64,000 nt of DNA from JASLEW01 sp035544875 (GTDB taxonomy: Bacteria > Acidobacteriota > Thermoanaerobaculia > Multivoradales > UBA5704), in NCBI GenBank assembly GCA_035544875.1, contig DASZZP010000031.1:1-64000 (forward strand), given 5' to 3'. The notes beneath the pieces are model-generated. The model ran no database searches. It was not told where the DNA came from and saw only the letters and a list, made by a program, of their open reading frames with translations. This document shows, piece after piece, positions 32,578 to 40,866 of the stretch. Position 1 is the first letter of the stretch; every line of letters starts with the position of its first letter. The position numbers and the translations under genes are program-made.

Positions 32578-33632
32578 CTTTCGTTGAGTATAGACCAGAA
32601 GCCGCCGGCCAGTGAGAAGCGCAGAGAATAGGCGCCGGCAGCGTCGCGGCCCGCCGGCAACAGGTCGAGCAGATTGCTCAGCAGGCGCTCCCGGCGGTGG
32701 GGATCGGCATTGACGAAAGGCGCGCAGGCGAGCATGCAGGCCACCGCCTCGGCGCGCGACAGCGGGGCGATCGCGTCGTCCGCATCGCCGGCGGCCTTCT
32801 CGAGGCGGAAGAAGGCGCGCAGGGCGGCCGGCGGGCGCTGCACCGCCCTGTCCCCGAGGTCGCCGGTGAAAGGCAGCTTGTGGACGAGCGCCAGGGCAGC
32901 GGCCGGGCGGGCCTCCGGGAGGATCGGCGGGCTGGCCGGGTTCGGCGGGTTCGGCGGGTTCGCCGGATTCGCCGGACCTGCCGGGTTCGCCGGGCAGACC
33001 GCGTTGAGATCGTCGCTCAGCACCTCCGCCCCGCGTTCGCTGGCGAGCCGCGCCAGCGTGGTCTTGCCCGCTCCCGACCGTCCTAGGAAGAGGAAGGCGG
33101 AGCCGGCGAGCAGCAGGCCGGCACTGTGCAGCACCACGCCCCCCGCCTCCAGCAGGCGGTAGGCGACCAGAATGCGCAGGAAGTTCTCGCAGATCCCCGG
33201 GAAGAGCTCCCCTTCCCCTTCGCTGGTCCACAGCGCGGCAGCCAGCGTGGGCCGCCATTCCAGGCGGGCCAGCAGCCGCAGCCCCGCCAGCCGGACTGCC
33301 TCGGGGGTGTTGTCGGTGTCGAGCTCGTAGTCCCAGCCGCGCGTGTCGAACTGCCTGAAATCGGCGGCGGCGGCGCGGAAGATCCGCGCTTCGGTGACCG
33401 TGCCGGGCGCCACCGCCGCTGCGCGGTCAGCCGGCGGCGGCGCCGCGCCGCGCGGCCGGCAGAGGTCGCCATAGCCGCTGCGCAGGCTCTCCTCCTGGGC
33501 CGCGGCGAGACCGGCCAGGCGGTATGGCCCTCCCGGCAGGTCGAGGATGACCTCGCGGTCGCCCCAGACCTCGCCGGCGCGGCGAGCGGGAAAGAGGTCA
33601 GGGTTGTGGAGGAACCGCTCGCCGAAGCTCAT
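32547..33632 (-). CDS. HprK-like serine kinase of the peptide cluster
   Basis: This 361-residue protein has an N-terminal domain of unknown fold and a C-terminal HPr-kinase-like domain. Walker A is LFLGRSGAGKTTLARLA (near residues 182-198) and the acidic pair SDDLNAV (206-212) matches the HprK active site. A Pro/Asn-rich low-complexity insert (PANPAGPANPANPPNPPNP, 214-232), encoded by nine-base tandem repeats, follows directly. Relatives in some lasso-peptide clusters phosphorylate the C-terminal Ser of the precursor. Here the candidate peptide ends in Ser-Ser. The start overlaps the peptidase stop as ATGA (33629-33632). Confidence 0.82.
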   Translation of the reverse strand: MSFGERFLHNPDLFPARRAGEVWGDREVILDLPGGPYRLAGLAAAQEESLRSGYGDLCRPRGAAPPPADRAAAVAPGTVTEARIFRAAAADFRQFDTRGWDYELDTDNTPEAVRLAGLRLLARLEWRPTLAAALWTSEGEGELFPGICENFLRILVAYRLLEAGGVVLHSAGLLLAGSAFLFLGRSGAGKTTLARLASERGAEVLSDDLNAVCPANPAGPANPANPPNPPNPASPPILPEARPAAALALVHKLPFTGDLGDRAVQRPPAALRAFFRLEKAAGDADDAIAPLSRAEAVACMLACAPFVNADPHRRERLLSNLLDLLPAGRDAAGAYSLRFSLAGGFWSILNERWQISTARAC

Positions 33633-34105
33633 TCGCGACGGCGCCGCCGAACGCGCCGCGCCGCACCCTGGGCGAGCACGGCGAGCAACGCCCCGAACGC
33701 CCGCAGCCGCGCCCCGAGAGCGGGCGCCTCGGCAGTCTTGCCCAGCAGCCGGGAGAACGGCAGCGGCGGGTCGGCGGCGGCGCAACCGTCGCCGCGGGTG
33801 ACACAGGCCAGCCGGCCGGCTGCCAGGCGGTAGCCGAGCAGGCGGTGGAGCACCAGCCGGTCCTCGGCATTGGCGAAAGCGACCACGTCACCGGGCCAGT
33901 AGAGGCGCGCCCGCACGATCTCCACCCGGTCGCCCTCGCGCAACGCCGGCGCCATGCAGTCGCCGCGCACGGCGAGCGGCAGCGGAGCGTCCCGTGCCAT
34001 CTCGCGCACCGCCGCGAAGACCCGCGCCGCCCGGCGGCCGGCGGCACCTGGCCGCTGGGGGGGCTGCGGAGGGGACGAGTGGTGGGACGAAGCGCTACCA
34101 GGCAT
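33629..34105 (-). CDS. S24/S26-type signal-peptidase-like protein with Cys/His pair
   Basis: This 158-residue protein has the S26 core RGDCMAPALREGDRVEIVRARLYWPGDVVAFANAEDRLVLHRLLGYRL. In signal peptidases the residue before Met in this box is the catalytic Ser; here it is Cys-50. The base position carries His-87 (VLHRLLG), as in SipW/ER-type enzymes, instead of Lys. There is no clear N-terminal membrane helix. It could cleave the leader of the small peptide, or be a non-catalytic relative. The start at 34105 precedes a Ser/Pro/His-rich segment. Coupled to the kinase gene by ATGA. Confidence 0.75.
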   Translation of the reverse strand: MPGSASSHHSSPPQPPQRPGAAGRRAARVFAAVREMARDAPLPLAVRGDCMAPALREGDRVEIVRARLYWPGDVVAFANAEDRLVLHRLLGYRLAAGRLACVTRGDGCAAADPPLPFSRLLGKTAEAPALGARLRAFGALLAVLAQGAARRVRRRRRE

Positions 34106-34182
34106 CGGGATCGAGCGACTCACGGGGGAGCTGATTGCCGCTCTCATCGTAGCAGATGGCCGTTTACAGGCCGGCTGCCAGC

Positions 34183-34635
34183 TCACAGCCCGCCCGGCGG
34201 GACCACGTCGCGCGCCGAGGGATCGAGGCGCACGGCGAGCTCGAAGTTGCGGCGCGCCGCGGCGGGATCGCCGGCCTCGAGCTGCGCGCGGCCGAGCAGG
34301 AGGTAGATCTCGGGATGCGGTTCGAGCTCGATGGCGGCGAGGTAGGAGGCGATCGCATCCTGCGGCCGGCCGACGAGCATGAACTGGGCGGCGCGCGCCA
34401 GCGGCACCTCGACGGCTGCCGGATCGGCGGCGGCGGCGCGGCGCAGCAGCGCGAGGTCGACGGGCAGAACCTGGTTCATCGCCGCGGGCCCGGACGGCGC
34501 GGCGGCGAGCGAGATCAGCTCGACCTGCCGCACCAGCTGGCTGGCCAGCAGGCGGCTGCGCAGCCGCAGCGTCTGCCAGCCGAGGGCCAGACAGAGAGCG
34601 AGAAGCAGCGGCCAGAACAGGAGGCGGCCGCTCAC
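34183..34635 (-). CDS. Membrane-anchored TPR protein
   Basis: This 150-residue protein has one N-terminal hydrophobic helix (LLFWPLLLALCLALGW) and about two and a half TPR units, of which DAIASYLAAIELEPHPEIYLLLGRAQLEAGDPAAARRNFELAVRLDPSAR is the clearest. The ATG overlaps the stop of the upstream ligase gene (ATGA at 34632-34635), so the two should be made together. TPR partners are frequent beside polysaccharide polymerases and ligases and may organise them. The exact role is unknown. Confidence 0.8.
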   Translation of the reverse strand: MSGRLLFWPLLLALCLALGWQTLRLRSRLLASQLVRQVELISLAAAPSGPAAMNQVLPVDLALLRRAAAADPAAVEVPLARAAQFMLVGRPQDAIASYLAAIELEPHPEIYLLLGRAQLEAGDPAAARRNFELAVRLDPSARDVVPPGGL

Positions 34636-36290
34636 GAGCCCGCCTCCGGGGCGCCGCGCCGGAAGACCCAGGCCAGGAAGAGCAGCGCGGGGTATGCCAC
34701 CAGCGCGACCCGGAACGGGAAATCGGTGAGGCAGAGAACCCCGAGGGCGGCGGTGCCGCCCCAGGCCAGCGCCCGGACCACCTCCGGCACCGCCGGTCCG
34801 CCCCCCCGAAGCGCAGGTCGGCCCAGTCGCCGCAATTGCGGCAACAAGTTGCCGCGCAGCGGCGGCTGGCTCCCGCCATTGCCGGCCGCCGCCCGCCCGG
34901 GGTGGACGGGCGGCATTCCCCTGGGGGCTCTCCCCGCAGGTCGGGAACCGCGCCCTGCCGCGCGCAGCGCCTGCGCCAGCATCCAGAGTCCCCAGCCGAG
35001 GGCCAGCAGGCCGGGCAAACCGCAGTCGGCTGCCACCTCGAGCAGCTCGTCATGGGCGTTGACGAAGTTCTGCTGCTGGCCCGAGTGGAAGGCGACGCCG
35101 CGGTCGCGCAGCGCCAGCTTGGCGGGCACGAATTCGGCGCGGTACGCCCCCTGCCCGACCCCCGCCCAGGGATGCTGCTCGAGCATCCAGAGCGCCGCCA
35201 GCCAGCCGTCGAGGCGCCCACTCAGCGCGGCGTTCCAGTCGCCGTGCAGCGCCTGACCCGCCTTCTCCGCGGCACGGTGGCGCAGCGGTCCGACGGCCAG
35301 CACCAGCACGGCCGCCACCAGCGCGCCCGCCGCCGCGAACCGGAGAGTCTCGAAAACGCGCCGGCGCGGCAGCGCACCGATCCAGAAAACGACGCTGCCG
35401 GCGGCCAGGGCGGCGAGCGCCGCCAGGGTCTGGGTGAGGACGAGGACGGAGAGGGAGAGGACGAGGACGCCGAGGACCAGCGCCAAGCGCAAGCTGCGGC
35501 GCTTGCCGGGGTTCGGGTCCGGCACCCCCCCACTCCCCCATCCGGCCAGCATCGCCTGGGCGATCAGGCAGGGGAGCACGAGGTAGGCTGCGAGGTCGCC
35601 CGGGTTGCCGGCGGTGGCGGTGAGCTCGAAGCGCGCGCCGTGCTGAGTGGCGTTCACCGCGAACTGGAACGGCTGCAGGCCAAAGAACTGCAGCGTACCG
35701 AGAAGCGCCAGGAGCCCGGCCGGCCAGAGCAGACCACGCAGCAGCCCCTCGAGACGCTGCCTCGGCAGCGCCAGGCTCCATCCTGCAAGGCAGAGGGCGC
35801 CGATCCAGAGGTCGGCCAGCGCCTGCTGCACGTGGAAGGGGTGGCGGGTCGTCGCCAGCCCCACCGTGGCGACCGCGAGCAGCGGCAAAACGGCGCGCGG
35901 CGCGAGCGGCCGCCAGAGATCGCGCCAGCGCACCACCGCACCGGCCACCACGACCTCAGGGTGGCGCAGGCGCCAGCAGAGAGGCACGAGAGAGGCCAGC
36001 GCCAGCCACTCGCAGAGCAGCAGCTTGGGCAGGCGAAAAGGGTCCTTGGCGCTCGCCATGACGTAGAGCGGCGGGACCAGCAGCAGCAGCCAGAGAGCAA
36101 GAAGAGAAAACCTCAAAGCAGGCGACAGCGGCGCGGCCCGCGACGCACCGCGAGCTCCCGCCCTCGGCGCCTTGGCCGCGGGCGGGGACGCTGCCGGGGA
36201 GGCGGCAGACCGCGACGCCGCCTGGTCGCCGGCCGCGCCTGTCTTCGAGCGCCGCGCGGATCTGGCGGGGGAGTGGCGCGAGCGTTTCAC
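34632..36290 (-). CDS. O-antigen ligase/polymerase-like membrane protein (first of three)
   Basis: This 552-residue protein, read from the GTG at 36290, has about twelve membrane helices after a charged, Ala-rich N terminus. The large loop HPWAGVGQGAYRAEFVPAKLALRDRGVAFHSGQQQNFVNAHDELLEVAADCGLPGLLALGWGL is the Wzy_C/O-antigen ligase signature, with a conserved NAHDELLE. Such proteins polymerise or transfer undecaprenyl-linked glycans at the outer face of the inner membrane. A 47-bp palindrome lies in the gene and encodes PPLRGNLLPQLRR in a loop near the C terminus. No ATG start with homology was found. Confidence 0.82.
   Translation of the reverse strand: MKRSRHSPARSARRSKTGAAGDQAASRSAASPAASPPAAKAPRAGARGASRAAPLSPALRFSLLALWLLLLVPPLYVMASAKDPFRLPKLLLCEWLALASLVPLCWRLRHPEVVVAGAVVRWRDLWRPLAPRAVLPLLAVATVGLATTRHPFHVQQALADLWIGALCLAGWSLALPRQRLEGLLRGLLWPAGLLALLGTLQFFGLQPFQFAVNATQHGARFELTATAGNPGDLAAYLVLPCLIAQAMLAGWGSGGVPDPNPGKRRSLRLALVLGVLVLSLSVLVLTQTLAALAALAAGSVVFWIGALPRRRVFETLRFAAAGALVAAVLVLAVGPLRHRAAEKAGQALHGDWNAALSGRLDGWLAALWMLEQHPWAGVGQGAYRAEFVPAKLALRDRGVAFHSGQQQNFVNAHDELLEVAADCGLPGLLALGWGLWMLAQALRAAGRGSRPAGRAPRGMPPVHPGRAAAGNGGSQPPLRGNLLPQLRRLGRPALRGGGPAVPEVVRALAWGGTAALGVLCLTDFPFRVALVAYPALLFLAWVFRRGAPEAGS
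34823..34869. repeat. 47-bp palindromic element, copy 2, inside a ligase gene
   Basis: This is the second copy of the element at 13528-13574, differing at four positions. It lies 20 kb away, in the same plus-strand orientation, inside the ligase gene but read in a different frame from the DUF58 copy. The flanks of the two copies are unrelated. Confidence 0.85.
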
Positions 36291-36390
36291 CGCGCGAGCA
36301 GTATACAGGTGGCTCTTCTCGTCTCCCCGGCTCCCTTGGCGCAGCCGCGGCGATCGGGCTGGGCGGCTTGGACCGGCCGGCGGCAGGCGC

Positions 36391-37644
36391 TCAGAACGGG
36401 CGGCGGCGCAGGCGGGCGGCTCGCCAACCGTAGCGGGCCAGGCGGGCCAGCAGGTCGAAGGGGCGGGCGAAGCGCCGCCCGAGGTAGCCGAGGCGGCCGC
36501 GGGGCGGGCCGTAGATGGCGTCGATCTGGGCGCGCGAGAGGAAGACGGTGCCGGCGACGGCGGCGGCCAGCCGCCGCGCGGGCCGGCGATCACTCGGCTG
36601 CGCACGGAAGAGGCCGAGCCGGAGCGCTTCGGCATAGCCGCCGTCGAGACGGCCAGCCAGGATGTGGCGCAGCAGGAGCGCCGCATCCACGTCCTCCTGG
36701 GAAACCGCGAGGGTCGGGTCCAGCAGGTCGGCCCCGCACCCGGAGGCCAGCACGGCGCCGAGCCGAAAAACCGCCTCCGCCTCCGCCTCTCCGACGTCTT
36801 CGGCGACCAGCCGGAGAGCCGCGGCGGTCAGCTCCGGCGCAGCCGGCCCGGCGGCCGCCGCGAGGTCGACGAGGTCGCCGACCATCTTGAGCAGCGAGTA
36901 GGAGTAGGGCCAGAAGCCGTGCTGGCCGAGGCCATGGGCCAGCGCATGCGCGGCGAGCACCGGCGGCACCGGGATCGAGCAGCGGCCAGGGTAGCCCGGA
37001 GCGGCGGCGAGGAGGCCGCCTTCGGCCAGCGCCGCCACCGTCGCCGAAGCTCCGTCTGCCGCCAGCCGCACGCCGGGCAGCAGGAGGTGCACCTCGACGG
37101 CACCGCCCGCCGGGTGCTCGAGGCCGGGCAGATGGTGCTCGGCGGCGGGCAGCCGCGAGCTGCGGAAGCCGCGGAAGCGCAACGCGGCCGCCAGCTCGGC
37201 CGCCAGCTCCGGCGGCGCCAGCACGTCGACGTCGCAGGCTTCCCGGCTTTCCGCGACCGGCAGGCCAGCGGCCTCGAGGGCGGCGAACTTGAGCAAGACC
37301 AGGGGCAGGTCGAGCTGGGCGGCGGCCGCCGCGACTTCGAGGGCGATCTCTTTGAGCCGCAGGCCGGTGGCGGCGGCACGCCGCCGCTCGCGTTGAAAAC
37401 CTGCGGCGGCGGCCTCGCCCAGCTCAGCCTCGAGCCGCCTGCGCCCCTGGCGCCAGGCGATGCGCGGGGCGAGCTCGAAGCGCCGGGCGAGCTCCAACGC
37501 GGCAATTGGATCGGGCGGATCGGGCGGATCGGTTACCGCCTGGGCGGCGGCGGCCGGCGGGCCGAAGGCCCACAGCAGCATCCAGGGTACCGTGGGCGGC
37601 AGCACCAGCGCCGGCGGGCGGAAGCGGACCGAGGAGCGGGGCAT
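36391..37644 (-). CDS. Nucleotidyltransferase-family protein (NTP_transf_5 type)
   Basis: This 417-residue protein has the divergent nucleotidyltransferase signature LDLPLVLLKFAALEAAGLP, then ESREACDVDVLAPPELAAELAAAL (acidic pair DVD at 138-140), and later VEVHLLLPG. Proteins of this type often accompany HprK-like kinases and PqqD-like proteins in peptide clusters, including lasso-peptide loci, where they are proposed to add a nucleotide or sugar. It lies 100 bases upstream of the ligase gene on the same strand and could be the first gene of that operon. The start at 37644 is uncertain; the ATG at 37581 is also possible. Confidence 0.75.
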   Translation of the reverse strand: MPRSSVRFRPPALVLPPTVPWMLLWAFGPPAAAAQAVTDPPDPPDPIAALELARRFELAPRIAWRQGRRRLEAELGEAAAAGFQRERRRAAATGLRLKEIALEVAAAAAQLDLPLVLLKFAALEAAGLPVAESREACDVDVLAPPELAAELAAALRFRGFRSSRLPAAEHHLPGLEHPAGGAVEVHLLLPGVRLAADGASATVAALAEGGLLAAAPGYPGRCSIPVPPVLAAHALAHGLGQHGFWPYSYSLLKMVGDLVDLAAAAGPAAPELTAAALRLVAEDVGEAEAEAVFRLGAVLASGCGADLLDPTLAVSQEDVDAALLLRHILAGRLDGGYAEALRLGLFRAQPSDRRPARRLAAAVAGTVFLSRAQIDAIYGPPRGRLGYLGRRFARPFDLLARLARYGWRAARLRRRPF

Positions 37645-37710
37645 GGGTTGAGGATACCCGCATGCCGGGCACACGGGGGCGGTGCGACATCGCTGATACG
37701 ATCGCCCGCG

Positions 37711-39387
37711 ATGCCGATGCCAGATCCGCCCAGCCGCCGGGCAATGGCGAGGGGCGTCCGTACGGCCGCCGCGCTGCTGGCCCTCGCCCTCGCCCTGACT
37801 TCGATGCTGCGCCAGCGGGCGCTCGCGGCGCGGCAAGAGCAGATGGCCGCCTGGCTGGCGAGCGCGGGCGTGCCGGCGCCGCGCGAGCTGCCCTACGAGC
37901 CCGATCCTGGACGGGTCGACCTGCGGGCGGCGCGGGCCGTCCTGGCCGCCGAGCTCGACCCGGCGCGGCGCCAGGAACTCCCCCACCTCGAGCCGGCCGG
38001 CGAGAATGAGCCGGGCGCCCCTCGCCTCGCCGCGGCGACGCGCCTGGCCGGCGCGGTGCTCGCCGAGCGCCCGGCGGCCTGGGACGCGGCCATGGTGCTC
38101 GGCACGGCTACCTACCTGTCTCTGCTGCGCGCTCGCGACACCCGTCTGTTCAGCGCCGCCGCGAGCTGGGAGCGGCCGCTGGAAACGGCGATCAGCCTGG
38201 CGCCTGGCCGGCCGGACGCCGCTCGCCTGCTGGCGGGCGCCTATCTCGAGCTGTGGCTCGAGCTGTCGCCGCACAAGCGCCAGCGCGAGCGCCAGCTGCT
38301 TTCCGGTCTGTTCGCCGATCCGGCGTACTTTTCCGCGCTCATCGGTCCTTGGCTGGCCGCGGCGGCCAGCCGCGACGAGGCGCTCTCGGTCATTCCGCCC
38401 AATCCCGAATTGTGGACCAGGCTGCAGCAGCTCTACGCCCAGCACGGCGACTGGCAGGGCTTCTGCGCCGCCCGCGCACGCTGGGACCGGACATTGCAGG
38501 CGCACCTTGCCGTCCGCCTCGGCGAGGCCGAGCAGCAGCGCGCCGGCGGCAGGGGCCGCGATCTTTTCCTCGAGGTCGCCAGCGAAGCGCGGCCGGGCCG
38601 GCGCTACCTCACCTTGCTCAATCGCGCCCTGGAGGACTGCCCGCCCGGCTCGGTCGACCGCCGAACCGCCGAGCGGCTCGCGAAGCAGCTTACCTGGAGC
38701 CTGGAGCGCTGCAGCCTCGATCGCTGTCCGCTGTCGCCGCGGGCGCTGCGCCGCCTCGCCGGCTTCTGCCGCGATCTCGACCCGCGCACCGACGCCATGG
38801 CGGCGGTGCTCACCGGCGATCTGCCGCGGGCCGAGGCGCTGGAGCGCAACTACGCCACCCCGGGCAGCGAGGACTGGATTCCCTTCCGCCTGCTCGAGGC
38901 GAAGGAGCTTGCCGCGCGCGGCCGGGGGAGAGAGGCGGCGGCGGCGCTCGCCGGCTTCCCCGCCTCCTGGCTCGCTCGCCCGACCTACTGGCTGGTGCGC
39001 GGCGCGGCCGCGCGGGCGACCGGCGACGCCGCCGCCGAGGCCGCGGCCGGGCGCGAGCTGGCGCGGCTGGAAAAGCGCGAGTGGCCGTCGACGGCGTGGG
39101 ACTTCCGCGGTGGCGTGGCGCGGCTCGAGCTGCTCGCCGCCGCCGGCGCCTCCGGCCTCGCCCTCACCGTCGACGTGGCGCCGCCGCATGGCGCCGCCGT
39201 CGAGGTGCGGCTGGACGACTCGACCCTGGGGGCGTTTCCGGTCACTTCAGGGGCGCTGCTTGCGCTCCCCGCCGCGGTGGCGCCCGGTCCGCACCTGCTC
39301 GAGCTCGAGAGCCTGGCGGGCGGGCCCTGCCTTCCCGGCGCCGTTCGCCTGGCCGCCGGCGACGGGGGAGGCCGCGAGCCGAACTGA
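37711..39387 (+). CDS. Large membrane-anchored helical-repeat protein of unknown function
   Basis: This 558-residue protein has one N-terminal hydrophobic helix (VRTAAALLALALALTSML) and then a long Ala/Leu/Arg-rich helical region, TPR-like in places (LAGAYLELWLELSP; EAKELAARGRGREAAAALAGF). A C-terminal beta-rich segment ends VDVAPPHGAAVEVRLDDSTLGAFPVTSGALLALPA. It starts 66 bases from the divergent nucleotidyltransferase gene. Its last 141 bases overlap, antisense, the end of the ligase gene on the other strand. I do not recognise the family; the place suggests a role in polysaccharide assembly. Confidence 0.62.
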   Translation: MPMPDPPSRRAMARGVRTAAALLALALALTSMLRQRALAARQEQMAAWLASAGVPAPRELPYEPDPGRVDLRAARAVLAAELDPARRQELPHLEPAGENEPGAPRLAAATRLAGAVLAERPAAWDAAMVLGTATYLSLLRARDTRLFSAAASWERPLETAISLAPGRPDAARLLAGAYLELWLELSPHKRQRERQLLSGLFADPAYFSALIGPWLAAAASRDEALSVIPPNPELWTRLQQLYAQHGDWQGFCAARARWDRTLQAHLAVRLGEAEQQRAGGRGRDLFLEVASEARPGRRYLTLLNRALEDCPPGSVDRRTAERLAKQLTWSLERCSLDRCPLSPRALRRLAGFCRDLDPRTDAMAAVLTGDLPRAEALERNYATPGSEDWIPFRLLEAKELAARGRGREAAAALAGFPASWLARPTYWLVRGAAARATGDAAAEAAAGRELARLEKREWPSTAWDFRGGVARLELLAAAGASGLALTVDVAPPHGAAVEVRLDDSTLGAFPVTSGALLALPAAVAPGPHLLELESLAGGPCLPGAVRLAAGDGGGREPN

Positions 39388-40812
39388 GCAGGCCGCCCCG
39401 GCCATGGTAGCCAGCGTGAGCGCGTTGGCCGGCAGGGTGAGTCCGAAGTCGAAACATTCGTGGACAGTCACCGCGATCAGGGCGCCGAGTACGGCCAAGC
39501 CTGCCGCGCGGTCTTCGGTCCGCCGCCCGCGGCGCAGCACGACAAAGAGCCGCACGGCGAGGCCGGCCATCCCGGCCAAGGCCAGCACGGCGCCGGCGGG
39601 ACCAGCCGTCGCCAGCAGCTCGAGAGGCGCGCTGTGCGCATGCCACCAGGTGCCGTCGAGGCGCGCCGGCTGGACCATGGGGAAGGCGTCGCGGAAGGTG
39701 CCTAGTCCGCTGCCGGTGAGCGGAAACATCCGCCACAGGCCTAGCGTCGCCCCCCAGGCCTCGCGCCGGGCCTGCAAGCTCACGTCGAACACCTGGGTGG
39801 CGAGCGCCCGGGCGGGGCCTGCCTGCAGGCCCATGGCCACCGCCGCGGCGACCCCGGCGACCGCCGCCGCGGCGCCCAGGAACGCCGGTGCCCAGCGGCG
39901 CCGGGCGGTGGCGAGCAACGCCCCCTGGGCGAGGATGCCGGCCAGCGCCGCGACCAGCCCGCCGCGCGAAGCGGTGAAGGCGAGCCCCGAAAAGAGGGTG
40001 AGCCAGACGAGGACGGGCGGGATGATGGCCAGCGCCCGCCGCTCGTAGGTGGTCTCCAGCCGCGCCCGCCGCAGCGCCCACCACCCCCAGGCGAAGGAAA
40101 GCGCCAGCGCGATCTCCAGGTACATGGCGAGGTGGTTGGGGTTGAAGAAGGTGCCGCGCAGGCGGCTGGCCGCGATCGGCACCTCTACGCCCCAGAGGGT
40201 GCGCTCGCCCGCGTTGGCGGCGCGGGCACCGAGAAAGACCTGGGCGATGGCGCCAAGCAGCACCGCGCCGCCCAGCCAGCGGCGCCGCAGCCGGCGGCGG
40301 CCCGCGGCGGCGCCGGCCAGGAGACTGGAAGCCGCCGCTGCCCAGGCGAGGCTGGCCGAGGCCGTCGCGGCTGGGGCAACGGTGAGACGGGCCGCGGCCG
40401 GCGGCTGCTGGGCGGCGGCCGAACCTTGCGCCACCGCCGGCGCTCCCGTCGGGTCGGCCGGCAACCTCGCCAACTCCGGCGCCCCGGCAAGCTCGACTTC
40501 ACCCTGCAGCGCGGCGGCCTCGCGGTAGAGCCGTCCATGGGCCGGCGACAGCAGCGAAACCAGCCGCGGCGACCACGACAGCGCCTGGAGCGCTCCGAGC
40601 AGGGCCATGCCGGCGAGCGCCGCCGCCGGGATGGCCACGTGCCGCAGGTCGGCCGGGCGGTCGATCGCCGCCATCGCCAGGGCGAGCGCGCCGAATGCCA
40701 CGATCTCGAGACTGGTGTCGGCCCAGCTCACGACGCCGGCGAAGGGGAGGGGCGCCCAGAGCAGCAGCGCCGCGAGCAGTGCTGTCAGCGCCACCGCGGA
40801 ATGGCGTATCAT
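39247..40812 (-). CDS. O-antigen ligase/polymerase-like membrane protein (second)
   Basis: This 521-residue protein with about eleven membrane helices starts MIRHSAVALTALLAALLLWAPLPFAG at 40812. The ligase signature is FFNPNHLAMYLEIALALSFAWG, then FSGLAFTASRGGLVAALAG, and the loop LWRMFPLTGSGLGTFRDAFPMVQPARLDGTWWHAHSAPLELLATAGPAGAVL. The NPNHLA and AHSAPLEL motifs are typical of Wzy_C proteins. A tail of about 45 hydrophilic residues at the C terminus lies in the antisense overlap with the convergent gene. It would polymerise or transfer lipid-linked glycan. Confidence 0.87.
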   Translation of the reverse strand: MIRHSAVALTALLAALLLWAPLPFAGVVSWADTSLEIVAFGALALAMAAIDRPADLRHVAIPAAALAGMALLGALQALSWSPRLVSLLSPAHGRLYREAAALQGEVELAGAPELARLPADPTGAPAVAQGSAAAQQPPAAARLTVAPAATASASLAWAAAASSLLAGAAAGRRRLRRRWLGGAVLLGAIAQVFLGARAANAGERTLWGVEVPIAASRLRGTFFNPNHLAMYLEIALALSFAWGWWALRRARLETTYERRALAIIPPVLVWLTLFSGLAFTASRGGLVAALAGILAQGALLATARRRWAPAFLGAAAAVAGVAAAVAMGLQAGPARALATQVFDVSLQARREAWGATLGLWRMFPLTGSGLGTFRDAFPMVQPARLDGTWWHAHSAPLELLATAGPAGAVLALAGMAGLAVRLFVVLRRGRRTEDRAAGLAVLGALIAVTVHECFDFGLTLPANALTLATMAGAACSVRLAASPVAGGQANGAGKAGPARQALELEQVRTGRHRGGERKQRP

Positions 40813-40866
40813 GGCTCGACCTTTCGCACCTCCCCGAGTGTCACATAGGGCCTGGATGGAGAGAAT

